From positions 62,001 through 126,000 of the forward strand of contig MKTJ01000015.1 of assembly GCA_001898225.1 (NCBI GenBank): DNA of 64,000 bases, given 5' to 3'. A program made the translations under genes and the position numbers. Within the stretch, counting starts at the first letter, position 1. Every line of letters begins with the position of its first letter. Below the pieces are notes generated by a model, which ran no database searches, was not told the origin of the DNA, and worked only from the letters and a program-made list of their open reading frames with translations. This document shows, piece after piece, positions 10,625 to 19,254 of the stretch. The DNA is from Chloroflexi bacterium 54-19. GTDB taxonomy: Bacteria; Chloroflexota; Chloroflexia; Chloroheliales; Chloroheliaceae.

Positions 10625-11076
10625 TCCGGGCCTTGTTTGCCGGGCTTTTGGCCTTTGGATGTAAGGTCTTAAGAGAAAAAGTGTATATTTCGTCATTTGG
10701 TTTCTGAACAGGTTCATTCGGTTATCACCATATTTATTTAAACTAAAGACCTATAAGACTTTCGCTTCCGACCTCACTTTGAGCTCAAAATAATAGACCA
10801 AAAGGGTCGTTTGGAGCAGCGCCGGAAATCTTGACCCACAAAGTAGTGATTGCAGGTCGTCTGGCGGATATAAGTTTCGGATTATTGCCAACCCTGAGAT
10901 ACAGAAAAGTACCAATCCTGGTCCGTAAACTATTGAGCGGCCTGGGATTCCATTTAGCGCTGTGCAACTTCTGGTCGAAGTTGTTACATTGGAGAATTCG
11001 GGTTTGCCTTTTTCAGGTGGCCCCGGCAAAAGACCATTTTATTAAACCGGCTTCAAGAGATTTGTGGAGGCGTTTA
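10625..11076. other. 452-nt gap between hddA and gmhA
   Basis: No convincing gene is seen. The gmhA frame remains open upstream to about 10831, adding some 80 codons with no recognisable domain and no Shine-Dalgarno at its start, so it is treated as untranslated. No clear promoter or terminator was found, although the gap suggests gmhA and gmhB form their own transcript. Confidence 0.4.
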
Positions 11077-11784
11077 ATGCAAGGCACTTTTAATGAGCGA
11101 TTAAATTCGGCTAACGAGCAGATTGACATAAATAATTCTGAATTTATCGGTGACTATTACAGCAAGCTCAAAACTGCCATGGATAGCATATCTTCTACCG
11201 AACTTGGCGAAATCGTTAGCGTTCTAAAACATGCGGCGGCTAACCACAAAATGATTTTTATTTGTGGCAACGGTGGGAGTGCTGCTACTGCCAGCCACAT
11301 GGCCTGCGACCTGGCTAAAGGCACCCGGATTCCCAATTTCCCCTATTTTCGGGTCATTTGTCTCAATGACAGCATGGCGCAGCTTTCAGCCTGGTCCAAC
11401 GACACCAATTACGACAATTCTTTTAGCGGCCAGCTCGAAGGTTTAGGCCAGCCGGGCGATATTCTGATAACCATCAGCGGCAGCGGCAATTCGCCCAACG
11501 TTCTGAGCGCCGCCCGTACCGCGACCGTCCTGGGTATGACCAATATCGGGTTTGTCGGTTTCCAGGGAGGCAAACTAAAGAACCTGGTGGATTACAGCAT
11601 CATTATCCCGGCTAACGCCATCGAGCAGGTCGAGGATGTCCATATGTCGCTGGTCCACAGTATTGCGACCGCCTTACGCCAGTCCATCCGGGCCACGCTT
11701 GCGACCAAATCCGAATCTGAAACCAGGACCATAACGGGGAAGGAGTTTCCTGTACCATCGGACCTGGTTACCGCGGCGCGCTGA
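11077..11784 (+). CDS. gmhA: Sedoheptulose 7-phosphate isomerase (SIS domain)
   Basis: A SIS-domain protein of 235 aa containing CGNGGSAATASHMACDLAKG and the phosphosugar-binding ISGSGNSPN loop, both typical of GmhA. It would convert sedoheptulose 7-phosphate to D-glycero-D-manno-heptose 7-phosphate, the first step of nucleotide-heptose synthesis. ATG 11077 is selected because GTGGAGG stands 6 nt upstream. With this start the protein still has a ~35-residue N-terminal extension and a short C-terminal tail compared with ~195-aa GmhA. The neighbouring kinase, phosphatase and nucleotidyltransferase genes support the assignment. DiaA-like SIS proteins share the motif, but the cassette context argues for GmhA. 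Confidence 0.85.
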   Translation: MQGTFNERLNSANEQIDINNSEFIGDYYSKLKTAMDSISSTELGEIVSVLKHAAANHKMIFICGNGGSAATASHMACDLAKGTRIPNFPYFRVICLNDSMAQLSAWSNDTNYDNSFSGQLEGLGQPGDILITISGSGNSPNVLSAARTATVLGMTNIGFVGFQGGKLKNLVDYSIIIPANAIEQVEDVHMSLVHSIATALRQSIRATLATKSESETRTITGKEFPVPSDLVTAAR

Positions 11785-11865
11785 CCCTGGCGCAACGCTC
11801 CAATTGCAATAGCGTTACAGTACAAAAAGGTTCAGGGTTTAGCAGAAAGCGGGGAAAAGAGCGTC

Positions 11866-12531
11866 ATGACTGTAGAACAAGTTCGGGTGGGGCAGCACCA
11901 TCCCTTTTTTACGCCGTTAAATCTGCCCCTCAACCCTTTGTTGACCACCGGTCAGCCGACAATCTTCGTTGACCGGGATGGTGTTATCAACCAGAACCGG
12001 GCCGACCACGTATTGACCTGGCAAGATTTTCATTTTCTGGAAGGCTCTCTTGAAGCCCTGGCCCTCTTAAATCAGGCCCGGTACCAGGTTATCGTGGTGA
12101 CCAACCAGGCGGCGATTACCCGCAAGCTTATCAGCGTGGCCGAACTCGATTTTATCCATCAGCAGATGTGCGATGTTATCGAGGCTCATGGAGGTTATGT
12201 TAAAAACATATTCTATTGCCACCACCTGCCGACCGAAGGCTGTAACTGTCGCAAACCAAAACCGGGTTTACTGTTGCAGGCGGCCCAAAATTATAATATC
12301 AATCTTGCCGAAAGCTGGTTGGTAGGTGACCACCTGACCGATGTGCAAGCCGCTACTGCCGCCGGGGCAAAACCGGTCCTGGTGCTGACCGGGCGCGGCC
12401 AGTCTGCTTATGAAAGCTGGCTGACCGATCCGCAGAGTGCCAAACCTGGCACCCACCTGCTTCTTCCGGTGAAGAATAATTTACTGGAAGCGGTCGAATT
12501 TATTTTAGCGCACGAGCGGCTACACGTTTAG
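11866..12531 (+). CDS. gmhB: D-glycero-D-manno-heptose 1,7-bisphosphate 7-phosphatase (HAD family)
   Basis: The HAD nucleophile motif appears as FVDRDGVIN near residue 35, followed by VVTNQAA (motif II) and the acidic VGDHLTDVQAA motif. A zinc-binding loop CHH...GCNCRKPKPG matches the Cys-His-Cys-Cys site of GmhB and HisB-N phosphatases. It removes the 7-phosphate from heptose 1,7-bisphosphate before nucleotidyl transfer. It is 221 aa including an N-terminal extension of ~30 residues before the core. The ATG at 11866 is preceded by GGGGA. It lies 81 nt after gmhA, probably in one transcript. Whether it prefers the alpha or beta anomer (GDP- or ADP-heptose route) cannot be read from the sequence. 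Confidence 0.88.
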   Translation: MTVEQVRVGQHHPFFTPLNLPLNPLLTTGQPTIFVDRDGVINQNRADHVLTWQDFHFLEGSLEALALLNQARYQVIVVTNQAAITRKLISVAELDFIHQQMCDVIEAHGGYVKNIFYCHHLPTEGCNCRKPKPGLLLQAAQNYNINLAESWLVGDHLTDVQAATAAGAKPVLVLTGRGQSAYESWLTDPQSAKPGTHLLLPVKNNLLEAVEFILAHERLHV

Positions 12532-12886
12532 ACGCTTACCGGCTATTTAAATAGTCCTTTCAAATCCGAATTTTTAAAATTCGGATTTTAGGTTTTAAAC
12601 TTGAGAAAGACGGTGACTTTTACTGGTAAAAGATGGTTACCGGGTGATGCTTAGCCTCAAAGTGTCAAGCGAGTAAGCTCAAATCCTTGCTATCTTTGGC
12701 AATCCTGCCAATGCTCTCCAGGCATCTCTTTTGATAATCTTCCACTCTGGAAAATAATATAATAAAAATTCAAAGCTTAATCTAATCAAATTTTATAGTC
12801 ATTACCCGTAATTTATGAGATAATATATATTATATAAGCTAATATAGCTCGGATGACGGTTATCACAGGTGCAAAGGAGCGAGACT
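12532..12886. other. 355-nt AT-rich spacer before the acyl-CoA ligase gene
   Basis: Apart from the stem-loop after gmhB, this holds a very AT-rich block (about 12750-12850), including ATATATATTATATAAG, probably the promoter region of the ligase gene. A small inverted repeat ATTAC/GTAAT lies near 12801-12812. I could not assign -35 and -10 boxes with confidence. Confidence 0.35.
12562..12588 (+). terminator. AT-rich stem-loop after gmhB
   Basis: AAATCCGAAT and ATTCGGATTT form an inverted repeat around a short AT-rich spacer, 30 nt after the gmhB stop. The stem is AT-rich and no strong T tract follows, so it may be a weak terminator or an RNA-stabilising hairpin. Confidence 0.45.
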
Positions 12887-14842
12887 ATGAATAACCATAA
12901 CTATTTAATCAACCCATTTTATCAGTTTATCACTCCCCTCCAAAACCTGGCCGAGCGTTCCAGGGCCACTTTTTCGCGCCTGAACGCTGCTGGTCGCTTC
13001 TCAATCCGGTATCAATCCGTCCTGCATACGGCGCCTCGGACCGATATAAGCCCGGAATTACTGGCTGAAAAGCCCTGGTTGCGCTATTATCCGCCCCAGA
13101 TCCCGCTCGGCATCGAGGTTGACGAAGAAACGCTACCGGGTATGTTGCGGGAAAGCGCCCGCCGGTTTCCTGACCAGACCGCCCTTATTTTTTACGGCCA
13201 TAAAATGTCTTACCGCAAACTCGACGAAGCGGCGGACGACTTTGGGCTTAGCCTGGTGGCGCAGGGTATCAGGCCGGGCGACCGGGTCGCTCTGTTGCTG
13301 CCGAACTGTCCCCAGTTCGTGATTGCCTATTACGGGGCTTTGCGGGCCGGGGCGATTGTGGTCCCCTGCAACCCGCTCTATGTCGAACGCGAACTCGAAC
13401 AACAATTGAGTGACGCCAGGCCCCGCATCCTGGTGACCCTGACCCTTTTCTACAAACTGGCAAAGGCCGTTCAGCCTAAAGTTGGCCTCGAAAAAATCGT
13501 GGTCGGCAATATTAAAGATTATTTTCCTACGGTCCTGAAGCTGCTTTTTACGGCCCTAAAGGAGAAAAAAGAGGGTCACCGGGCTACCCTGGAAGGACCG
13601 GATAGCCTTTCCTGGGCCGACTTTTTGACAGGGTATAAGAGCGGCCCGGCCCCCTATCTGCCGGGCGTAAAGGCCGCCGATGTAGCTCTCTACCAGTATA
13701 CGGGTGGCACCACCGGTACACCTAAAGCGGCAATCCTGACCCACCACAACCTTGTCACGAACGCCAGGATGTGCTGGGCCTGGCTGGGTAATGGCCCAAA
13801 AACTTCCGATATTACCCTGGGAGTCGTCCCGTTTTTTCACGTCTACGGTATGACCGGGGCGCTCAACCTGAGCATCTTTTCGGCGGGGACGCTGGTCCTG
13901 TTGCCCAAGTTCGTACCCAATGAGGTATTAAAGGCGATTGACCGCTACCACCCGACCCTGTTTCCCGGCGTCCCGGCCATGTATATGGCTCTGCTCGACG
14001 CGCCCGGTGTCAGCAAGTACGATCTCAAATCCATCAAAGCCTGTATCAGTGGGGCCGCGCCTTTGCCGGTCGAGGTCCAGAATCGCTTTGAAAAACTGAC
14101 CGGGGCCCGGTTGATAGAAGGTTTTGGCATGACCGAGGCCAGCCCGGTTACGCACGGTAACCCGGTCTACGGGCGGCGCAAGGAAGGGAGCATCGGTCTA
14201 CCCTTCCCAGGGGTGCGGGCCAAGATTGTAGACCTCGAATCGGGGTTGAGTGATTTGCCGGTCGGGGAAATCGGCGAGCTGGTGGTGAGTGGGCCAATGG
14301 TTATGCAGGGCTACTACAACCGCCCCGCCGAAACCGCCAATACCTTGCGGAACGGCTGGCTCTATACCGGAGACATCGCCCGCATGGACGAGGACGGTTA
14401 CTTTTATATCGTGGACCGCAAAAAGGACATGATTTTGAGTAACGGGTTCAACGTTTATCCGCGTGATGTCGAGGAAGTTTTGTACCAGCACCCGGCGGTT
14501 AAAGAGGCGGTCGTTATCGGTGCGCCCAACGCCAGGGGGGATATTACGGTCAAAGCTTTCGTGGTACTGCAAGAGGGCCAGTCCACGACCGCCGACGAGA
14601 TTATCGCTTTTTGCCGGGAACGCCTGACCCGCTACAAAGCGCCGCGCGTGGTCGAGTTCCGCGACGCTCTCCCCAAGACTCTCATCGGCAAGCATCTGCG
14701 CCGGATTTTAGTGCAGGAGGAAGAAGAAAAGTTAGCTGCCCGGAAGCACGAAGCCGAGGCTAGCGACCCTCTTGCGGGCGAGCATGGTGAAAAGGCGGCC
14801 AGGAAGGGTTTACACTTCCCGCCTGGTAAGGGGCACAAATAA
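12887..14842 (+). CDS. Long-chain fatty acid-CoA ligase (AMP-binding enzyme family)
   Basis: An adenylate-forming enzyme of 651 aa that activates a carboxylic acid with ATP and CoA. The P-loop-like motif YTGGTTGTPKAA, the core motif GFGMTEASP and the hinge region YTGDIARMDEDGYFYIVDRKKDMI are all present. The C-terminal domain contains the catalytic lysine region (LPKTLIGKHLRR). The usual family length is 520-570 aa; here an ~80-residue N-terminal stretch and a charged C-terminal tail rich in Glu, Lys and Ala are extra. ATG 12887 is chosen because AAGGAG lies 7 nt upstream, rather than GTG 12869. It is monocistronic, with a hairpin after the stop. The chain length of the substrate is not determinable. 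Confidence 0.85.
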   Translation: MNNHNYLINPFYQFITPLQNLAERSRATFSRLNAAGRFSIRYQSVLHTAPRTDISPELLAEKPWLRYYPPQIPLGIEVDEETLPGMLRESARRFPDQTALIFYGHKMSYRKLDEAADDFGLSLVAQGIRPGDRVALLLPNCPQFVIAYYGALRAGAIVVPCNPLYVERELEQQLSDARPRILVTLTLFYKLAKAVQPKVGLEKIVVGNIKDYFPTVLKLLFTALKEKKEGHRATLEGPDSLSWADFLTGYKSGPAPYLPGVKAADVALYQYTGGTTGTPKAAILTHHNLVTNARMCWAWLGNGPKTSDITLGVVPFFHVYGMTGALNLSIFSAGTLVLLPKFVPNEVLKAIDRYHPTLFPGVPAMYMALLDAPGVSKYDLKSIKACISGAAPLPVEVQNRFEKLTGARLIEGFGMTEASPVTHGNPVYGRRKEGSIGLPFPGVRAKIVDLESGLSDLPVGEIGELVVSGPMVMQGYYNRPAETANTLRNGWLYTGDIARMDEDGYFYIVDRKKDMILSNGFNVYPRDVEEVLYQHPAVKEAVVIGAPNARGDITVKAFVVLQEGQSTTADEIIAFCRERLTRYKAPRVVEFRDALPKTLIGKHLRRILVQEEEEKLAARKHEAEASDPLAGEHGEKAARKGLHFPPGKGHK

Positions 14843-14852
14843 CCTTAACCTG

Positions 14853-14879
14853 GCCTTTGATATAATTGAAAAGGCTTTT
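14853..14879 (+). terminator. Short hairpin with T tract between convergent genes
   Basis: GCCTTT and AAAGGC arms flank an AT-rich loop and are followed by TTTT. The site lies between the convergent ligase and regulator genes and could serve the ligase transcript. The stem is only six pairs. Confidence 0.4.
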
Positions 14880-14913
14880 AGTGATTAAAGTGACAGCCAG
14901 CATCCTTGCGGTA

Positions 14914-16050
14914 TTAGGAGGCGAGGCTTTTCAGGATTTGCTGCCGGGAGCCACACGATTCACGTATCACCAGGTTGGTGGGCAAGACCAGGTGTTTGTA
15001 GGAGCCAGCCACGCCGTTTATCCGGTTGATGATTAAATCTCCCGCCCTAAACCCGATGTCCAGCAGCGGCTGCGAAACGGTCGTCAGGGGCGGGTTGAGA
15101 TGAGAACTAAAGCTGGCGTCGTCGAAGCCAATCAAGGCCAGGTCTTCCGGCACTTTTATCCCGATACGCTGGGCGGCCTGTAATAATTCCAGGGCCAGGT
15201 AATCGTTCACGGCAAAAATAGCGGTTGGTTTGTTCGGCAAGTTCAAGAATTTTTCAAACTCGGTCTGCAAACTGCCTTCACCCGGTTTTGGCTGCTGGAA
15301 AATCAGGGTTTCATCATATGGAATATGATATTCTTCGAGGGCTTTGCAATAGCCTTCCCAGCGGCTCCGCACCGAGGTCGTGTGTAAAGTCTCCACATTG
15401 TTAATCCAGAAGCCGATGTTACGATGCCCCAGAATCAGCAGATGTTGGGTGGCCCGGTAGGCCCCACCCACGTTATCCACCACCACATAATCGCTATCGA
15501 ACTGGGGTAGATAGCGGTCCACCAGCACAAACGGGACGTTCTTTGACCGCAAAAGCTCGATTGATTTATCGGTTTCTTTATCGCTGACCGGGAAGATAAT
15601 CAGCCCGGCGACCTGGTCCTCCAGCATGCGGGTAATATCCTGGTACTGCTGCTCCTGGTTTTCCTCGCAATAGGCAAAACTCAATTGATAGCCGCGGGCC
15701 TTTATGGCCTGCTCCACCCCGACCATTATTTCCAGGCTAATCTGGGCCGTAACCGGGCGGTTAAGGACCAGGCCAATCCGGCGTTCCCGGTTGTTCTGGC
15801 TGGTGGTTTCAGGGGTAGACGGCACATTAGCCCTTACGAAAGTACCCCGGCCCTGGACCCGTTCGAGTAAGCCCTCGTTTTCAAGATTGCTCAAAGCCAG
15901 CCGGACGGTTCCCCGGCTAAGCTGGTAGGTCTTGGATAACTCTAATTCGGTAGGTAATTTTAACCCGGCTGGTAAACTCCCGTTAAGAATTTGTTCTTTG
16001 AAGTGGGTAAATAGCTGGTTGTATAGTGTGTCGTTGTTGGTTTTTACCAT
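14914..16050 (-). CDS. GntR-family regulator with LacI-type sugar-binding domain (AraR-like)
   Basis: A protein of 378 aa. Residues ~6-75 form a GntR winged helix (LPTELELSKTYQLSRGTVR, then LLERVQGRGTF). Residues ~90-375 are a periplasmic-binding-protein-like effector domain of the LacI/AraR type (RIGLVLNRP, VGLIIFPVSD, VLVDRYLP, AIFAVNDYLALE, LIGFDDASFSSHLNPPLTTV). It probably represses the divergent mannoside operon and itself; a palindrome covers its predicted start of transcription. ATG 16050 is used because the GntR domain starts directly after it; an upstream TTG at 16098 is possible. A paralogue lies at 33642. The effector sugar is unknown; mannose, a mannoside or mannonate is a guess from the target genes. 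Confidence 0.9.
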   Translation of the reverse strand: MVKTNNDTLYNQLFTHFKEQILNGSLPAGLKLPTELELSKTYQLSRGTVRLALSNLENEGLLERVQGRGTFVRANVPSTPETTSQNNRERRIGLVLNRPVTAQISLEIMVGVEQAIKARGYQLSFAYCEENQEQQYQDITRMLEDQVAGLIIFPVSDKETDKSIELLRSKNVPFVLVDRYLPQFDSDYVVVDNVGGAYRATQHLLILGHRNIGFWINNVETLHTTSVRSRWEGYCKALEEYHIPYDETLIFQQPKPGEGSLQTEFEKFLNLPNKPTAIFAVNDYLALELLQAAQRIGIKVPEDLALIGFDDASFSSHLNPPLTTVSQPLLDIGFRAGDLIINRINGVAGSYKHLVLPTNLVIRESCGSRQQILKSLAS

Positions 16051-16105
16051 ATGTTTGATGCCATTCTTTAACCCTGCGTGTCCAGTGGAGGAACACAATC
16101 ATTAA

Positions 16106-16119
16106 AAGGTATATACCAA
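16106..16119. promoter_or_regulatory. Putative operator (TTGGTATATACCAA-like), regulator promoter
   Basis: The sequence AAGGTATATACCAA contains the perfect palindrome GGTATATACC and matches TTGGTATATACCAA at 12 of 14 positions. It overlaps the predicted transcription start of the divergent regulator gene. The 10-mer GTATATACCA recurs exactly at 33053-33062, in front of the other ABC operon. Confidence 0.6.
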
Positions 16120-16122
16120 ATG

Positions 16123-16151
16123 ATAATAACACCCCCCTTATGTAATGTCAA
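16123..16151 (-). promoter_or_regulatory. Sigma70-type promoter of the first GntR regulator
   Basis: On the minus strand TTGACA (16151-16146) and TATTAT (16128-16123) are separated by exactly 17 nt. The predicted start of transcription falls inside the GGTATATACC palindrome, which fits autorepression. Confidence 0.7.
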
Positions 16152-16372
16152 CCGGCTAATCAGGGGCTTTTTTATAGACCTTTTCTATGTTTGCAATAAC
16201 CAGACTGTACCAATCATCCCTTTCCACTTCAAAAAAGGGATGTCAAACTTTTGTTTAATAAAGAATCAGGTAACATATTCTTTTTAAATAATTTGATTAC
16301 GTTTCTAAAAAGCTAAAATTGCTCTTTAATTTTCAATTTCGGGCTTGTACAGGAATTCATCTCGAAAAGGTA

Positions 16373-16401
16373 TTGACTCATTTACAAAACAATGTTAGCA
16401 T
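16373..16401 (+). promoter_or_regulatory. Candidate promoter of the mannoside operon
   Basis: TTGACT (16373-16378) is followed after 17 nt by TAGCAT (16396-16401), a moderate sigma70 match. The operator-like palindrome begins at 16401, directly downstream of the -10 box, where a bound repressor would block initiation. Confidence 0.5.
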
Positions 16402-16414
16402 TGGTCTATATCAA
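16401..16414. promoter_or_regulatory. Putative operator at the mannoside operon promoter
   Basis: TTGGTCTATATCAA matches TTGGTATATACCAA at 12 of 14 positions and is itself an imperfect palindrome. Its position right after the -10 box of the candidate operon promoter is typical for a repressor site. Confidence 0.5.
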
Positions 16415-16594
16415 TTCACTCTTTCGCATTACATAAAAGCAGCTCCAAATTAGAATTTGACAACCGGCAACTAGCTCAGCTATGGAGCTATTTCGTTACC
16501 CTGTTTAAGCGCTGACTAAAATTCAGGCTTAATTTGTTACAACTCAGATATGAGCAAAGTTGCTTGCTACTTTCACCAAAGGAGGTTGAAACGG

Positions 16595-18034
16595 ATGCCC
16601 CATCGTAAACACGTTATCCTGAGTTTACTGCTGCTCCTTTCCCTGGTTCTGGCGGCTTGCGGTGATTCAACCGCGACGCAGGCCCCTGCCGCATCAAACA
16701 CTACCGCTGCTGCCGGTGCTACCACGGCTGCTTCCTCCGGTTCGGGGGTTGAACTGAGCATGTGGACCTGGAAAATTGCCCATGTAGCCGGTATCCAGGC
16801 TGTTGCCGCTAATTACCAGGCCAAGACAGGCGTCAAGGTTAATGTTCAAGCCTTTAACCCGGACGATACCTACCGCACCAAGATAACCACCTCGGCCCAG
16901 TCGGGTGACCTGCCTGATATTCTCTCCTACTGGTCGGGCTCTACTGCCTCCGGCGGTGAGTGGGACATGGGCGCTGCCGGGTTGTTGACCGAATTGACCG
17001 GCAAAGTGGACAGCGCCTGGCAAAGCCAGTTCCTGGCCGGGACCTACAATAAAACCTCGGTCTTGACCCAGGATGTGCTGGATGCCTGCGCGAAAGACCC
17101 CAAATGTAACTTCAAAAACCTCAAGGTCGGCCAATCGTTCAGCGTCCCGTACCTGGCCGGTAACGCCTTCTTTGTCTACGGCAGTAAGAGCCTTATGACC
17201 AAGGCCGGTCTTGACCCCAACAAGGCCCCCGCGACCGCCGAAGAATGGCTCACCATGATGCAGACCATCAAACAGAAGACCGGCACCCCCGGTGTCGTGA
17301 CCGGCGTCAAGAACCCCGACGTGCTGCAATACTGGCTCTACAACCCGCTTATGATGGCTAGCTGCGGCCAGGATACCTATGACGCCATCTACAACGGGCG
17401 CGACTCCTTTGCCAACCCCTGCTCCCTGAACGTCCTTAAATGGATTAATAGCATCGCGCAGAATGATTTGTGGGCTGCCGATATTCTTAGTACCGATATT
17501 GACCCGGCTGACGTTGCCTTCACCCAGGGCAAAGCCGCTTTCGATATTGGCGGTACTTACACTCTGAGCTTCTTGCTGGCCCAGGGTATGAAGTCCGATG
17601 ATATTATCTCGTTTGCTATCCCGCCGCTCAAAGGCTCCAAATACGACAAACTCGCCGTGAATGCTTCGGCCTTGATTGACGCGATGGTGACCAAGAGCAG
17701 CAAGCACCAGGCGGAAGCCCTCGACTTCATCAAGTTCTTGACCTCGCCCGATCAGATGGCTGTCTTTGCCAAGACCGTCGGTGACCTGCCGGCTGTCAAA
17801 ATTTCGTCCGACCCGGCTAAGGTTGGCCCGGTGATGGCCGGTCTGGTCAGTTCCATCAGCGATAACTCGCCTTTTGCTGTCAGCAAAGCGCAAGCTCTAG
17901 ACGACCCTTCCAAGGTGTTAAAACTGGGTCTCCAGCAATTTATCACCAAAGAGGATACGCCGGATAGCCTGGTGAAAAAAGTGGATGCCGCCAACAAATC
18001 CGCCTGGGATGCCAGGGGCGGCCCCAAAGCCTAA
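16595..18034 (+). CDS. Sugar ABC transporter substrate-binding lipoprotein
   Basis: An extracellular solute-binding protein of family 1, 479 aa. The N-terminus is a lipoprotein signal (LLLLLSLVLAAC, Cys22 as lipid attachment site), then a low-complexity Ala/Thr linker and the binding domain (WTWKIAHVAGIQAVAANY). It would be anchored on the outside and deliver a glycan or oligosaccharide to the two downstream permeases. ATG 16595 is chosen because AAAGGAGG stands 9 nt upstream; the ATG at 16550 lacks a site. It is the first gene of the operon and is separated from the permease genes by two stem-loops. No ATPase gene is in the operon, so a shared MsmK/MalK-type ATPase elsewhere is likely. Mannosides are the likely ligand, from the operon content. 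Confidence 0.88.
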   Translation: MPHRKHVILSLLLLLSLVLAACGDSTATQAPAASNTTAAAGATTAASSGSGVELSMWTWKIAHVAGIQAVAANYQAKTGVKVNVQAFNPDDTYRTKITTSAQSGDLPDILSYWSGSTASGGEWDMGAAGLLTELTGKVDSAWQSQFLAGTYNKTSVLTQDVLDACAKDPKCNFKNLKVGQSFSVPYLAGNAFFVYGSKSLMTKAGLDPNKAPATAEEWLTMMQTIKQKTGTPGVVTGVKNPDVLQYWLYNPLMMASCGQDTYDAIYNGRDSFANPCSLNVLKWINSIAQNDLWAADILSTDIDPADVAFTQGKAAFDIGGTYTLSFLLAQGMKSDDIISFAIPPLKGSKYDKLAVNASALIDAMVTKSSKHQAEALDFIKFLTSPDQMAVFAKTVGDLPAVKISSDPAKVGPVMAGLVSSISDNSPFAVSKAQALDDPSKVLKLGLQQFITKEDTPDSLVKKVDAANKSAWDARGGPKA

Positions 18035-18062
18035 CAACTAGCTACCTACGACCTGCCCAATG

Positions 18063-18094
18063 CCCTACCATCGGGACGCGTCCTGACGGTAGGG
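18063..18094 (+). promoter_or_regulatory. Long intercistronic stem-loop after the binding-protein gene
   Basis: CCCTACC and GGTAGGG arms continue inward through the palindrome GGACGCGTCC with one mismatch and one wobble, giving an almost continuous 32-nt hairpin. No T tract follows, so it fits a 3'-protecting or processing hairpin better than an efficient terminator. Confidence 0.6.
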
Positions 18095-18129
18095 TACACC
18101 ATATTTCCACATTCGTATCCATTTACAGA

Positions 18130-18163
18130 AGTAAGGGCCAGCCTGGTCAGATTGGCCCTTACT
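18130..18163 (+). promoter_or_regulatory. Second intercistronic stem-loop
   Basis: AGTAAGGGCCA and TGGCCCTTACT are perfect 11-bp arms around a 12-nt loop, 67 nt before the permease start. With the hairpin just upstream it forms a tandem barrier between binding-protein and permease messages. Confidence 0.65.
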
Positions 18164-18229
18164 CTCTCACTATTAATAGGATTCGCGGTTTCAGACAGCG
18201 AATAATTTTTGAAAAGGCGAACAACAGGT

Positions 18230-19213
18230 ATGGCACAGGCAAATATCTCAGCAATAGACAAAAGGCAGGGAAGGCCCCGCAAAAGCTTCCGTGCGATTCT
18301 GAGGGCTAACAGCGGATTTTTATTCGTAGCCCCGGCCATGCTCATCTTTCTGGTCTTCGGTCTTTATACTGTTATTTATTCGGGGGTTTTGAGCTTCTTT
18401 CGCTGGAACGGTTATGGCGATTTCTCGCTAATTCCGTTTAAGTGCGGCCCGCCCAGTTGCCAGTTTGTCGGCCTGGATAATTTTACCGAGTTCCTTTTTG
18501 TAAACCCGACCGAGTCGCATTATTTCTGGCAATCCATCCAGAATAACATCATTATCGCGGTGGTAGTAACCATCGGCACTATCGTGATAGCGCTACCTTT
18601 AGCGACTGCGCTCAGCCGGGCCATGCGGTTCCAGGGGCTTTTGCGCACCTTAATTATGCTGCCGACTGTGACCGCCGGTATCGCTATCTATTATGTCTGG
18701 TCTTTTATTTTCCAGTCGGACGGCCTTCTCAACAATATTTTAGGCACCTTTGGCCTCGGTTTTTTGCAAGCCAAACAGGGCTGGCTTTCCCAGTCCGACC
18801 GGGCTTTACCGGCCCTGATGATTGTCATGATCTGGGGCGCGGTGCCGTTTGCGACTATTTTGTATATGGCGGGCATTCAGACTATTAACCGGGAGTTGTA
18901 TGAATCGGGCATTCTGGACGGGGCAAACGCCCTCCAACTGCTCTGGCATATCACCTGGCCCCTGCTTTACCCCATAACCGTAATCATCACGATAACCAGC
19001 ATCAACAATGCTTTCCAGGGTTACGAGATGGTTTACCTGATGACGGGTGGCGGTCCTGCCGGGCATACTGAAGTAGTCGGGTTGCAGGTCTTCGAGTATG
19101 GCTTTGGCAGCAGCCAGCAACTTGGCCTTGCCAGCGCCATGTCCTGGTTACTCTTTTTAGTCGTCTTTATCATCGCCTTGATAAATTTACGCTTTTTCCG
19201 GGCGAAAGATTAA
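18230..19213 (+). CDS. Sugar ABC transporter permease, MalF/UgpA type
   Basis: A membrane protein of 327 aa with about six transmembrane helices, beginning with a basic cytoplasmic stretch and then FLFVAPAMLIFLVFGLY. The binding-protein-dependent transport motif appears as YESGILDGANALQLLWHITWP near residue 222, the loop that contacts the ATPase. It forms the heterodimeric channel with the next gene product. ATG 18230 is preferred; the upstream TTG 18209 has no better site. It is followed by the second permease after 41 nt. Confidence 0.88.
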   Translation: MAQANISAIDKRQGRPRKSFRAILRANSGFLFVAPAMLIFLVFGLYTVIYSGVLSFFRWNGYGDFSLIPFKCGPPSCQFVGLDNFTEFLFVNPTESHYFWQSIQNNIIIAVVVTIGTIVIALPLATALSRAMRFQGLLRTLIMLPTVTAGIAIYYVWSFIFQSDGLLNNILGTFGLGFLQAKQGWLSQSDRALPALMIVMIWGAVPFATILYMAGIQTINRELYESGILDGANALQLLWHITWPLLYPITVIITITSINNAFQGYEMVYLMTGGGPAGHTEVVGLQVFEYGFGSSQQLGLASAMSWLLFLVVFIIALINLRFFRAKD

Positions 19214-19254
19214 ACCTCAAAGACGCTAATCCAAACTATTCCGGGAGAATTGAA

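Larger units (their letters stand above)
16051..16594. other. 544-nt divergent regulatory region
   Basis: AT-rich spacer between the regulator and the binding-protein gene, holding both promoters and two operator-like palindromes. A short open frame at 16078-16287 has no ribosome binding site or recognisable protein and is not called. The predicted leader of the plus-strand operon is ~185 nt. Confidence 0.6.

Noticed and set aside
16694..17893. 399-codon minus-strand frame opposite the binding-protein gene
   Set aside because: Antisense shadow with low-complexity Gly/Val/Arg composition and no recognisable domain.
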